Source: JAEUHM01 sp964538625 (GTDB lineage Bacteria; Verrucomicrobiota; Verrucomicrobiia; Verrucomicrobiales; Verrucomicrobiaceae). Taken from it: DNA of 64,000 nucleotides. This document shows, piece after piece, positions 44,620-52,638 of the stretch. Position numbers and translations under genes: made by a program. Location of the stretch: contig CAZIGH010000010.1 of the NCBI GenBank assembly GCA_964538625.1, positions 1 through 64,000 of the forward strand, written 5' to 3'. The stretch's first letter is position 1, and each line of letters begins with the position of its first letter. Under the pieces are notes generated by a model. It worked only from the letters and a program-made list of their open reading frames with translations, was not told where the DNA came from and did not search any database.

Positions 44620-44669
44620 TTGCATTGCTTCTCTATATGCGTATCTACTCATATAGTTGTGTATATCAA
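44620..44669. promoter_or_regulatory. Divergent promoters with ArsR-type operator
   Basis: A 7-bp inverted repeat CTATATG (44633-44639) / CATATAG (44650-44656) has centres 17 bp apart, the form expected for an ArsR-family dimer. On the plus strand TTGCAT (44620-44625) and TATCTA (44642-44647) are 16 nt apart. On the minus strand TTGATA (44664-44669) and TAGATA (the same hexamer, 44642-44647) are also 16 nt apart. The shared -10 lies between the operator half-sites, so a bound repressor would block both directions. Confidence 0.55.
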
Positions 44670-44674
44670 ACGTC

Positions 44675-44836
44675 ATGAATGCAGTTCTGTCCAGCAAAAC
44701 CTTTGTCATCATTGTGACTGCGGCTGCGGCATTGATGACGGCACGCACTCTTGCTACCCGAGGCGGTTGCCCTGCCTGCCTCCTGCTTCCGCAAGGCGTC
44801 ACGCCCCAAACTCCTAAACCTACCACCACACCATGA
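44675..44836 (+). CDS. Small membrane or exported CPAC-motif peptide (53 aa)
   Basis: A 53-codon gene opens at the ATG at 44675, directly behind the operator. It encodes one hydrophobic helix (TFVIIVTAAAALMTARTLA), then RGGCPACLLLPQGV with a CxxC pair, and a Thr/Pro-rich tail. Its TGA (44834-44836) overlaps the ATG of the DUF2892 gene in an ATGA arrangement, as do two later junctions of the operon. That overlap, the hydrophobic leader and the CPAC motif make a real gene likely. The CxxC after a membrane segment recalls thioredoxin-like redox centres, but the chain is far too short for a thioredoxin fold. I do not know a named family. Confidence 0.6.
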   Translation: MNAVLSSKTFVIIVTAAAALMTARTLATRGGCPACLLLPQGVTPQTPKPTTTP

Positions 44837-45054
44837 CAAACGAAAGAATCATCCGCTCCATGGCTGGGACAGTAGTCCTGGCCTCTCTCGCATTAGCGCA
44901 CTGGGTGCACCCCAACTGGATCTGGCTCACGGTTTTCGCCGGAGCAAACCTTCTTCAATCAGGCTTTACGGGCTTCTGTCCGCCGGAGATACTGCTGCGC
45001 AAGATCCGGAAAGATAAATCAGGCCGTCCTGACGTTGGATCTTGTTGTAACTGA
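44833..45054 (+). CDS. DUF2892 inner-membrane protein
   Basis: A 73-aa protein matching DUF2892: NERIIRSMAGTVVLASLALA, then WLTVFAGANLLQSGFTGFCP followed by PEILLRKI. Two short helices form a membrane hairpin. The same domain is the membrane part of E. coli YgaP, a rhodanese controlled by the ArsR-type sulfide-responsive regulator YgaV, which is a close parallel to this operon. The conserved Cys in GFCPPE is present, and the extra C-terminal GSCCN adds two more. It overlaps the CPAC gene by 4 bp and is followed by the RND adaptor gene after 31 bp. Confidence 0.88.
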   Translation: MTNERIIRSMAGTVVLASLALAHWVHPNWIWLTVFAGANLLQSGFTGFCPPEILLRKIRKDKSGRPDVGSCCN

Positions 45055-45085
45055 ATACCTTGGCTCCTATTTCACATCCTCACCG

Positions 45086-46105
45086 ATGAAACGACTCCTC
45101 CCATTCCTTTTGCCCATCCTAAGTTCTTGTGGTCCGCATGGCGGAACGCACCCACGGGGTAACGCTGAGATCCTACCAGAGGTCGCCGTGACCACCCACG
45201 TGGTGCAGACGGCTCCACACGTGGCGACTGAGGAGATCGTGGGAACTGTGCGCTCGCGGCAGCGCTCTCTGGTGGAGGCCAAGGTGAGCGGCCGCATTCT
45301 GCAATATGTTGCTTCGCCAGGACAGATGGTCGCGGCGGGCGACATGCTTGCTACACTTGATGTGCAGGAGATTCAGGCGAAAGTGGATCAGGCGCGCGCG
45401 GGATTGGAACAGGCGCGGCGGGATTTCGAGCGTCAGAGTCAGTTGGTCACCTCGGGTGCCACCACCAAACAAGAGTATGACGCTGCGGATGCGAGGCTCA
45501 AAGTGGCTACCGCCGCCGTGACGGAGGCTGAGACCATGCTAGGATACGCCCGGGTGACCGCGCCGTTTGACGGGGTAGTGTCTCGTAAGCTCGCTGATGT
45601 GGGAGACTTGGCGATGCCCGGAAAACCGCTTGCTGAAGTGGAGGTTCCAACCTCGCTCCGGTTTGAGACCGACCTACCTGAAGCACTGCTGGCACGCATT
45701 AAAATCGGTGATAAGCTCTCGATCCGTCTTTCGAACTCTGCGGCTCCCGTAGAGGGCACGGTGTCTGAGATCTCGCCCGTAGCGGAGCCTGTGAGCCGTA
45801 CTTTTCTTGTAAAGTTGGACATTGCCGCAGCAGAGGGGATTCGGAGTGGTCAGTTTGGAAGGGTTGCCATTCCGACCGCAGAGACGAACGTCATCACCGT
45901 TCCGAAGGGGGCTGTGATGAAGCGAGGTCAGATGGAAGTCGTCTTTGTGGTGCGAGACGGTGTGGCCTCACTGAGGCTGGTTAAAACGGGACGTGCCATT
46001 CAGAACAGCATTGAGATCCTCTCCGGCCTTGAGTCTGGCGAAACCATCGTTGCATCCAATCTCTCAGCTCTTGCTGACGGACAGCCCGTCACCGTTCAGC
46101 CATGA
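45086..46105 (+). CDS. RND efflux periplasmic adaptor (membrane fusion) lipoprotein
   Basis: A 339-aa protein with a lipoprotein signal (MKRLLPFLLPILSSC, lipidated Cys15). The usual adaptor domains follow: a biotinyl-lipoyl half-motif (VEAKVSGRILQYVASPGQMV), a short alpha-hairpin (about 85-145, EIQAKVDQARAGLEQARRDF onward), the second lipoyl half (YARVTAPFDGVVSRKLADVG), a beta-barrel, and a membrane-proximal domain ending SALADGQPVTVQP. It bridges the RND pump to an outer-membrane channel, which is not encoded here. The ATG at 46102 of the pump overlaps its stop (ATGA). An upstream start at 45035 would overlap DUF2892 and add a non-signal sequence. Confidence 0.93.
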   Translation: MKRLLPFLLPILSSCGPHGGTHPRGNAEILPEVAVTTHVVQTAPHVATEEIVGTVRSRQRSLVEAKVSGRILQYVASPGQMVAAGDMLATLDVQEIQAKVDQARAGLEQARRDFERQSQLVTSGATTKQEYDAADARLKVATAAVTEAETMLGYARVTAPFDGVVSRKLADVGDLAMPGKPLAEVEVPTSLRFETDLPEALLARIKIGDKLSIRLSNSAAPVEGTVSEISPVAEPVSRTFLVKLDIAAAEGIRSGQFGRVAIPTAETNVITVPKGAVMKRGQMEVVFVVRDGVASLRLVKTGRAIQNSIEILSGLESGETIVASNLSALADGQPVTVQP

Positions 46106-49100
46106 ATCACTCTCAGGAATCTAGCCATCTCGGAATCGCGGGGCGCATTGCAGCCGCGTTCATCGATTCCAAACTCACGCCTCTCGTCATTCTGGCATCT
46201 GTCCTATTGGGCGCTGCCGCAGTGGTTCTGTTGCCACGGGAAGAAGAGCCTCAGATCAAGGTGCCCATGATCGATGTCATGGTGGCCATGCCGGGCTCCT
46301 CTGCAAAGGAAGTGGAGGAGCGCGCTACGCGACCGATGGAGAAGCTGCTTTGGGAACTGCCCGGAGTGGAGTACATCTACAGCACCTCCCGCGACAGTGA
46401 GTCACTGGTGATCGTGCGATTCAAAGTTGGGGAGGATCCTGAGCGCAGCTTGGTCAAGCTCACAGAGAAACTGCGTTCCAACTTTGATCGCATTCCCATG
46501 GGGGTAACCATGCCTGTCATCAAGCCCAAGAGCATTGATGACGTACCCATACTGGCCCTCACTTTTCACAGTGAACGCTACGACCATCTGACGCTTCGGC
46601 GTCTTGCCGCGCAAACGGAGGAGGCCGTCAAGCAGGTTCCGCTGGTGGCTGAGACGACGCTTATTGGAGGTACACGCCGTGCCGTCAGGGTGATGCTGGA
46701 CCCCGTCAAACTGGCATCCAGAAATCTGAGCGCCGTCGGTCTTGTGCCCATGCTTCAGCAGGCGAACCGCCAGTTCCGTGCCGGGGGGCTTACGACTGGC
46801 AACAGTGAAGTGCTGGTGGAGACTGGCGCGTTTCTGACCACGGCCGAGGAGGTGGGAAGCGTGGTGGTGGGTGTGTTCAGTGGCAGGCCGGTGTATCTTC
46901 GCGAGGTGGCTGACATCGTGGACGGCGGAGAAGAACCGGCGAACTATGTGTTCTTTGGCAAGGGAGGCAGCGGTGCGGAAGAACCCGCCGTGACTCTGAG
47001 TGTGGCCAAGCGTCCAGGTGCCAATGCCATCTCTGTGGCTGAGGAGGTGCTGAAAAAAGTGGAGACGCTCAAGGGGGCTGTGATTCCTGCTGATGTGCAG
47101 GTTTCCATCACCAGGCATTATGGGGAAACGGCAGCTGAGAAGTCGAACGAACTGCTTTTGCACATGGGTATCGCCGTGGTCAGTGTGGCGATTCTGATCT
47201 GGCTGTCTCTGGGCTGGAGGGAGTCCGGTATCGTAGGAGTGGCCATCCCCGCTACTCTGGCCCTTACGTTGCTCATCTTCTATCTCTATGGATTCACTCT
47301 GAACCGGATCACGCTCTTTGCGCTAATTTTCAGCATTGGTATTCTGGTGGATGACGCCATCGTGGTGGTGGAGAACATCGTTCGCCACTTTCATCTTCCT
47401 CACAACAAAGGCAGGTCGTGGTCTGCGATAGCCGTGGAGGCGGTGAGTGAGGTAGGAAACCCCACGATTCTTGCCACCTTTGCCGTCATCGCTGCGGTGC
47501 TTCCCATGGCTTTTGTGGGCGGCCTCATGGGGCCCTACATGCGTCCGATTCCGATCGGGGCCAGCGCTGCGATGTTTTGGTCCCTGTTGATAGCGTTTAT
47601 CGTTACGCCTTGGGCATCCATCCGGATTCTGCGATGGGGGGGCAAGTACTCCAAGCTCACGGAGGGCGTGGCGGATCCTAATGCTCCCCACGCTCATGCT
47701 CACGAGCATCCTGAAGACTTTTTTACCAAGCTGTATCGCAGGATGATGGGGCCTCTCATTCATCACACTGGCTGGCGCTGGGCCTTCCTCTTGGGTATCA
47801 CGCTTCTTTTGCTGGCATCTATGGCAACCGTTGGGCTTGGTTGGGTGAAGGTAAAAATGCTTCCCTTTGATAATAAGAGCGAGTTCCAGGTCATTCTGAA
47901 TATGCCGGAAGGCAGCTCTTTGGAACAAACTGCGGCAGTGGCCAGGGAAATGGCAGCAGCCATCCGCACTGAACCCGAAGTGACGAATTATCAGGTGTAT
48001 GCGGGAACGGCTTCGCCCTACAACTTTAACGGACTCGTGCGTCATTACTTCATGCGGCGCGGGGCCAACGTGGCAGACATTCAGGTGAATTTGGTTCCCA
48101 AGCATGAGCGCAGTGCCCAGAGTCATGACATTGCCAAGCGGGTCCGCCCTCGACTGGTGGAGATCGCCTCACGCTATGATGCGCGTGTGGCTGTGGCGGA
48201 GGTTCCTCCGGGACCTCCCGTGCTGCAAACTCTTGTTGCGGAGATTTATGGACCTAATGAGGAGGCCCGCTTGGCCTTGGCGGATAAGGTGAAGGACATT
48301 TTCAAATCCACTCCCGGGGTGGTAGATGTGGACTGGTACATCGAAGCAGATCAGCGGAAGTCGCGCTTCATTATCGATAAGGAAAAAGCGGCTCTGCACG
48401 GCATCAGTGCGGCAACCATTTCCCAGACACTTAAGATCGCCGTGGACGGTCAAGACGTGGATCTGCTGCATCAACCCGCAGAGAAGGAGGATGTGCATAT
48501 CCGGCTGGAGCTTCCCCGGTCTGCCAAGGCCAGCCCGGAGGATCTCCTGGCGCTCCGTGTTCGCTCTGGAGATGGCAATGCACTTCCTGAGCCTGGCGGC
48601 AGCGGCACTGCCCCGCTGGTGCCTCTGCGGGAACTGGTGACGGTAGAGGACGTGGTCGTAGAGAAGAGCTTGTATCACAAGAATCTCATGCCAGTCACCT
48701 ACGTCATCGGTGACGTGGCAGGCATTGTGGAAAGCCCTGTTTACGCCATCTTCAAGATGAACGAGGCGCTCAGAAAGCTCGACACCAAGGCTTTCGGGGG
48801 AAGCGGCGCGGAACTCAAGATTCTCAATGCCACCATGCCTTTCACCGATGAAGAACCTGCCATGAAGTGGGACGGTGAGTGGCACATCACGATCGAAGTC
48901 TTCCGAGATCTCGGAGCCGCCTTCGGGGCTTGTCTGATCCTGATTTACGTGCTCATGGTGGGCTGGTTTCGCAGCTTCATCACGCCGGCCATCGTCATGG
49001 TGGCGATTCCTTTTTCTCTCGTCGGGATCCTGCCCGCACATGGATTCATGGATGCCTTCTTCACCGCCACCAGTATGATCGGTTTCATGGCGGGTGGTGG

Positions 49101-49392
49101 GATTGTGGTCCGCAACTCCATCATCCTGGTGGATTTCATCGAACTCCGCCTCCAGGAGGGTATGCCGCTAAGCGAGGCTGTGATTGATGCGGGGGCGGTG
49201 CGTTTCCGCCCCATGCTACTCACTGCCATGGCGGTCGTTGTTGGGGCGGCGGTCATTCTGGCGGACCCCATCTTCCAGGGACTGGCCATTGCGCTTATGG
49301 CTGGTGAGATTGCCAGCCTCTTCATCAGTCGCATGGCTGTCCCTGTTCTCTACTTCATGGCCAACCGTCATTCTACACCATCAGCATCATGA
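46102..49392 (+). CDS. RND efflux permease with His-rich loop
   Basis: A 1096-aa RND pump, slightly longer than the usual 1030-1050 aa. The TM1 region and porter opening read LTPLVILASVLLGAAAVVLL and REEEPQIKVPMIDVMVAMPG, and TM4 holds the proton-relay residues in GILVDDAIVVVENI (about residues 411-424). The second half has GFMAGGGIVVRNSIILVDFI in the equivalent place. The opening PREEEPQIKVP type is found in pumps that sit beside DUF2892 genes. After the first membrane bundle a cytosolic loop contains HAHAHEH at residues 530-536, which could bind a metal such as Zn, Ni or Cu. ATGA overlaps join it to the adaptor gene before it and to the DUF6132-like gene after it. Confidence 0.94.
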   Translation: MNHSQESSHLGIAGRIAAAFIDSKLTPLVILASVLLGAAAVVLLPREEEPQIKVPMIDVMVAMPGSSAKEVEERATRPMEKLLWELPGVEYIYSTSRDSESLVIVRFKVGEDPERSLVKLTEKLRSNFDRIPMGVTMPVIKPKSIDDVPILALTFHSERYDHLTLRRLAAQTEEAVKQVPLVAETTLIGGTRRAVRVMLDPVKLASRNLSAVGLVPMLQQANRQFRAGGLTTGNSEVLVETGAFLTTAEEVGSVVVGVFSGRPVYLREVADIVDGGEEPANYVFFGKGGSGAEEPAVTLSVAKRPGANAISVAEEVLKKVETLKGAVIPADVQVSITRHYGETAAEKSNELLLHMGIAVVSVAILIWLSLGWRESGIVGVAIPATLALTLLIFYLYGFTLNRITLFALIFSIGILVDDAIVVVENIVRHFHLPHNKGRSWSAIAVEAVSEVGNPTILATFAVIAAVLPMAFVGGLMGPYMRPIPIGASAAMFWSLLIAFIVTPWASIRILRWGGKYSKLTEGVADPNAPHAHAHEHPEDFFTKLYRRMMGPLIHHTGWRWAFLLGITLLLLASMATVGLGWVKVKMLPFDNKSEFQVILNMPEGSSLEQTAAVAREMAAAIRTEPEVTNYQVYAGTASPYNFNGLVRHYFMRRGANVADIQVNLVPKHERSAQSHDIAKRVRPRLVEIASRYDARVAVAEVPPGPPVLQTLVAEIYGPNEEARLALADKVKDIFKSTPGVVDVDWYIEADQRKSRFIIDKEKAALHGISAATISQTLKIAVDGQDVDLLHQPAEKEDVHIRLELPRSAKASPEDLLALRVRSGDGNALPEPGGSGTAPLVPLRELVTVEDVVVEKSLYHKNLMPVTYVIGDVAGIVESPVYAIFKMNEALRKLDTKAFGGSGAELKILNATMPFTDEEPAMKWDGEWHITIEVFRDLGAAFGACLILIYVLMVGWFRSFITPAIVMVAIPFSLVGILPAHGFMDAFFTATSMIGFMAGGGIVVRNSIILVDFIELRLQEGMPLSEAVIDAGAVRFRPMLLTAMAVVVGAAVILADPIFQGLAIALMAGEIASLFISRMAVPVLYFMANRHSTPSAS

Positions 49393-49556
49393 TTCGTTAT
49401 CTTCTGCCTGTAGCAATAGGAGCCATCTTGGGCTCGCTGCTCGGATACTATGGTCAGTGCAGCTCCGGCACATGCCCGCTTACTTCCACTTGGTGGAGAG
49501 GAGCCCTGTATGGCGGCTTCATCGGTGTGTTGTTTGCTATGGGGCAACGCTCTTGA
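49389..49556 (+). CDS. Small DUF6132-like membrane protein (55 aa)
   Basis: A 55-codon gene starts at an ATG that overlaps the stop of the RND pump gene (ATGA). The product has two short hydrophobic segments (LLPVAIGAILGSLLGYY and GALYGGFIGVLFAMG) flanking a loop CSSGTCPLTSTWW. This matches the DUF6132 pattern, a glycine-rich membrane hairpin with C-x-x-G-x-C-P-[IL]-T-S. Such proteins usually sit beside rhodanese, DUF2892 or YeeE-like genes, which suggests sulfur or redox chemistry. It is the last gene of the ArsR-linked operon. Confidence 0.7.
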   Translation: MIRYLLPVAIGAILGSLLGYYGQCSSGTCPLTSTWWRGALYGGFIGVLFAMGQRS

Positions 49557-49620
49557 CTCGCTAATCGATCCCAAACCTTACCTACAACCATCAAACCCAA
49601 CGTTGGCACTATCGACAGTG

Positions 49621-49974
49621 CTAGTTTGCTGCCATTAGGCACAGGTCTTGTGCGTTGGTGTCCGGCTTATCGTCCGTTTGGTCTGAGCACCTGCAAAGGA
49701 AGCGCTGCTCCCAATGTTGCGCTTCAGGTGGAATGTCCCAAACGAGGTGGCACTTTGGGCAGAAGGCTGGGATTTTGGTCAGGCGGGCATCGTGTTTGAG
49801 CTTGGTGCCGCAGAACAAGATGCGGTCGCGGAAGTTGGTGAAGTTGGGCAGGCTGCTTGCGTTGGCTTTAATGGTTTGTATCAACGGGTTGAAGCCTTCC
49901 CTCATGGCGTTGGTGATCGGGTGCGTCAGGTGGTAGAGAAGGTCCGGAAGATGGATTTTAAGCACCCGCGACAT
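49621..49974 (-). pseudogene. Transposase remnant, ISL3-like C-terminal part
   Basis: The minus-strand frame encodes 117 residues including ITNAMREGFNPLIQTIKANA and then NFTNFRDRILFCGTKL. This is the closing part of ISL3/IS204/IS1001-type transposases: TNxxxEGxNxxI with the last acidic residue of the DDE triad, then NFxNFRxxILF. A CPKC/CRC pair follows, which is unusual at this end. The catalytic N-terminal two thirds are missing: the frame runs only a little further upstream and then meets the sulfatase gene. No terminal inverted repeats could be found. It is therefore an inactive relic, not an insertion sequence that can move. Confidence 0.65.
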
Positions 49975-50055
49975 GAGGCAAGCGGGGGGATGGCGGCGAT
50001 GCTGGGATTGAGGGATTGAGGCTTGACGGTGGTGGTGGGGCGGGTTGGTTTGTGG

Positions 50056-51540
50056 ATGTTTGCTTTTTCCATTCGCGGCGTTGTGAGGCTGGTATTGGCT
50101 GGGGTGTCGGTGGCTGTCTTTGCACCTGGGCGGGTTTTCTCGAGGGTTCCGAATGTGATCTTGCTGGTGGCGGATGACATGGGGAGTGCGGATGTGGGTT
50201 TGACGGTGGGTGGGGTGTCGGTGACGCCGAGGCTGGACCGGATGGCTGAGGAGGGCAGGCGCTTCACGAGCTTCTATGTCTCACAGGCGGTGTGCACGGC
50301 TTCGCGGGCTTCGCTGTTGAGCGGGTGTTATGCAAATCGGGTGAGTCTTCAGGGTGCGCTGAATCATACGAGCACGAATGGTATTCACCCTGCGGAGCAT
50401 TTGATGCCTGAGATGTTCAAGGGGAAGGGCTACGCGACTGCGGCTTATGGCAAGTGGCACCTGGGGACGGTGAGGGCGTTCCACGCGATGCAGAATGGGT
50501 TTGATGAGTTTTTTGGGATTCCGTATTCGAATGACAACAGCAAGTATCATCCTTCGGTGAGGGACATGCCGCCGCTGCCTTTGTATGATGGGATGGAGGT
50601 GATAGAGAGTGATCCTGACCAGTCGCTGTTTACGAGGCGTACGACGGAACGTGCGCTTGATTTCATGGAGCGAAACCGGGAGCGGCCATTTTTCTTGTAT
50701 GTGCCTCACATCATGCCGCATGTGCCGGTGTTTGCCTCAAGGGAGTTTGAGGGGAAGACGGGTGGTGGGCTGTATGCGGATGTGATTCGGGAGTTGGATG
50801 ACAGTGTGGGCAGGGTGCTGGACAAGGTGAATGAGCTGGGGCTGACCAATGACACACTGGTGATTTTCATTTCCGACAATGGGCCGTTTCTATCGTACGG
50901 TGACCGTGCTGGGAGTGCGCTGCCTTTTCGGGAGGGGAAGCTGACGACGTTTGAAGGTGGGGTGCGGGTGCCATGTGTGATGTGGTGGCCGGGTAGGGTG
51001 CCTGCGGGTACGGTGTGCGAGGAGCCGGTGATGGCGATTGATCTGCTGCCTACGTTTACGGGGCTGGTGGATGGTGAGGCACCGAGGCTGAAGATCGATG
51101 GGAAGGATATTCTTTCGCTGATGATGGGGAAGGAGGGGGCGAGGTCTCCGCATGAGGCTTTGTTTTTCTATGCGGGAACGGAGCTGCAGGCGGTGCGCAG
51201 TGGGAAGTGGAAGCTGCATTTTGCGCATCGTTACCTGACGGTGAATGGTCCGCCCGGGAGGGGAGGGAAGCCGGCCAACTATGAGAATATGAAGCCGGAG
51301 CGCATTGAGAAGTCAGGTCTTGATGGGATAGCGAGTCGGCATGGTTACAAGGTGGAAGAGCTGCCGCTATCTCTGTTTGATCTGGAGGCTGATCCTGGAG
51401 AGAGGGTGAATGTGGCGGATCAATATCCTGAGGTGGTGGAGCGTCTGAGTGCCATGGCGGTACCGGTGCGTGCGGCTCTGGGTGACAGCATTACGGGTGT
51501 CACGGGGACGGAGATAAGGCCTGCCGGTGTGGCAGAGTGA
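50056..51540 (+). CDS. Sulfatase (arylsulfatase family)
   Basis: A 494-aa exported enzyme that hydrolyses sulfate esters, probably on algal or animal polysaccharides. An N-terminal hydrophobic segment (RGVVRLVLAGVSVAVFAPG) serves as signal. The metal site begins with NVILLVADDMGSADVG (Asp40, Asp41). The formylglycine motif is CTASRASLLSG (Cys80; form C-x-A-x-R), followed by AAYGKWHLGT, FLYVPHIMPHVP and FISDNGPF. Family S1. The Cys needs a formylglycine-generating enzyme; the FGE-like domain of the kinase at 7887-10400 is unlikely to serve. The frame is open to a TTG at 50023, but ATG 50056 gives a better signal peptide. Confidence 0.93.
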   Translation: MFAFSIRGVVRLVLAGVSVAVFAPGRVFSRVPNVILLVADDMGSADVGLTVGGVSVTPRLDRMAEEGRRFTSFYVSQAVCTASRASLLSGCYANRVSLQGALNHTSTNGIHPAEHLMPEMFKGKGYATAAYGKWHLGTVRAFHAMQNGFDEFFGIPYSNDNSKYHPSVRDMPPLPLYDGMEVIESDPDQSLFTRRTTERALDFMERNRERPFFLYVPHIMPHVPVFASREFEGKTGGGLYADVIRELDDSVGRVLDKVNELGLTNDTLVIFISDNGPFLSYGDRAGSALPFREGKLTTFEGGVRVPCVMWWPGRVPAGTVCEEPVMAIDLLPTFTGLVDGEAPRLKIDGKDILSLMMGKEGARSPHEALFFYAGTELQAVRSGKWKLHFAHRYLTVNGPPGRGGKPANYENMKPERIEKSGLDGIASRHGYKVEELPLSLFDLEADPGERVNVADQYPEVVERLSAMAVPVRAALGDSITGVTGTEIRPAGVAE

Positions 51541-51562
51541 GGGGAATCGGGCTGAATCGGGC

Positions 51563-52558
51563 TTATTCGTCGCCGAGTCGGCGATCGTGCATGAGGTAGT
51601 TTTGCACGTAGTCTTTCACGCTGTCTTGGAGCGGGGTGATCGGGCTGGTGTAACCTGTTGAACGGAGTTTGTCGATGTTGGCACAGGTGTAGTATTGGTA
51701 TTTCTCGCGGAGGGTCTCTGGCATGTCGATGAAGTCGATGACTGGTGTCTGGCCGAGTGCGGCGAAGATGGCTTCTGCGAGTTGCACCCAGGAGTGGGCG
51801 AGACCGCTGCCGAGGTTGTAGAGGCCGCCGGCGAGTGGGTTCTGGGCGAGGTGGATGGTCATGTTGACGGCGTCCTTCACGTAGAGGAAGTCGCGCATTT
51901 GCTGGCCGTCTTTGTAGTCGGGGCGGTGGGATTTGAACAGCTGGATGCGGCCTTCTTTGAGGACTTGGTGGAAGGCTTTGTGAACGACGGAACGCATGTC
52001 TGCTTTGTGATCTTCATTGGGTCCGAAGACGTTGAAGTATTTGAGTCCGACGATCCTTGGGAGGAAGCCGTGCCGAGCGGCATGCAGGTCGAAGAGGTGC
52101 TTGGAGTAACCGTACATGTTGAGCGGGCGGAGTTTGTGCAGTTCACTCATGTGGTCGTCCATGCCGTGTGCTCCGTCTCCGTAGGTGGCAGCTGAGGAGG
52201 CATAGACGAAGCGTGCGCTGCGTGAGAGTGCCCAGTTGGCTAGCTGGCGGGTGTAGTCGAAGTTGTTCCGCATGAGGTAGTCGCTGTTTTTCTCGGTGGT
52301 GGCGGAGCACGCACCGAGGTGAAAGACGGAGGTGACATCACCAAGGGAGCCGGTGTTGGCCCGGATGCTTTCCAGCAGGTCAGCGGCGTCGATGTAATCC
52401 GAGAACTTGAGGGGGACGAGGTTACGCCATTTTTCATCGGTGCCGAGCACGTCGCTGATGAGGATGTTTTCGTAGCCGCGGCGGTTGAGTTCCCAGACGA
52501 GGGCGCTGCCGATGAATCCGGCTCCGCCGGTGACGAGAATGCGTGAGGAAGGTGACAT
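51563..52558 (-). CDS. hldD: ADP-L-glycero-D-manno-heptose 6-epimerase
   Basis: A 331-aa short-chain dehydrogenase/epimerase that makes ADP-L-glycero-D-manno-heptose for the LPS inner core. The nucleotide-binding loop is ILVTGGAGFIGSALVWELNR, and the catalytic Ser region and Tyr/Lys pair appear in VYASSAATYGDG and MYGYSKHLFD. HldD-type features include the NVFGPNEDHKADMRSVVHKA segment and MRDFLYVKDAVN. The length is close to the 310 aa of E. coli HldD. The ATG at 52558 gives MSPSSRILVTGG; the codons upstream are not family-like. It converges with the sulfatase gene, with 22 bp between the stops. Confidence 0.92.
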   Translation of the reverse strand: MSPSSRILVTGGAGFIGSALVWELNRRGYENILISDVLGTDEKWRNLVPLKFSDYIDAADLLESIRANTGSLGDVTSVFHLGACSATTEKNSDYLMRNNFDYTRQLANWALSRSARFVYASSAATYGDGAHGMDDHMSELHKLRPLNMYGYSKHLFDLHAARHGFLPRIVGLKYFNVFGPNEDHKADMRSVVHKAFHQVLKEGRIQLFKSHRPDYKDGQQMRDFLYVKDAVNMTIHLAQNPLAGGLYNLGSGLAHSWVQLAEAIFAALGQTPVIDFIDMPETLREKYQYYTCANIDKLRSTGYTSPITPLQDSVKDYVQNYLMHDRRLGDE

Positions 52559-52638
52559 GGGAGATGAAGCGGTGCGTCTGGAGACGACGGACCGGCAGTG
52601 TGCCCATGCAAGCGGGCGGCGCAACCCTGAGCAGTGGG

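Noticed and set aside
44602..44829. A 76-codon extension of the ArsR regulator
   Set aside because: It would translate the operator and the divergent promoter region and is antisense to the CPAC peptide gene.
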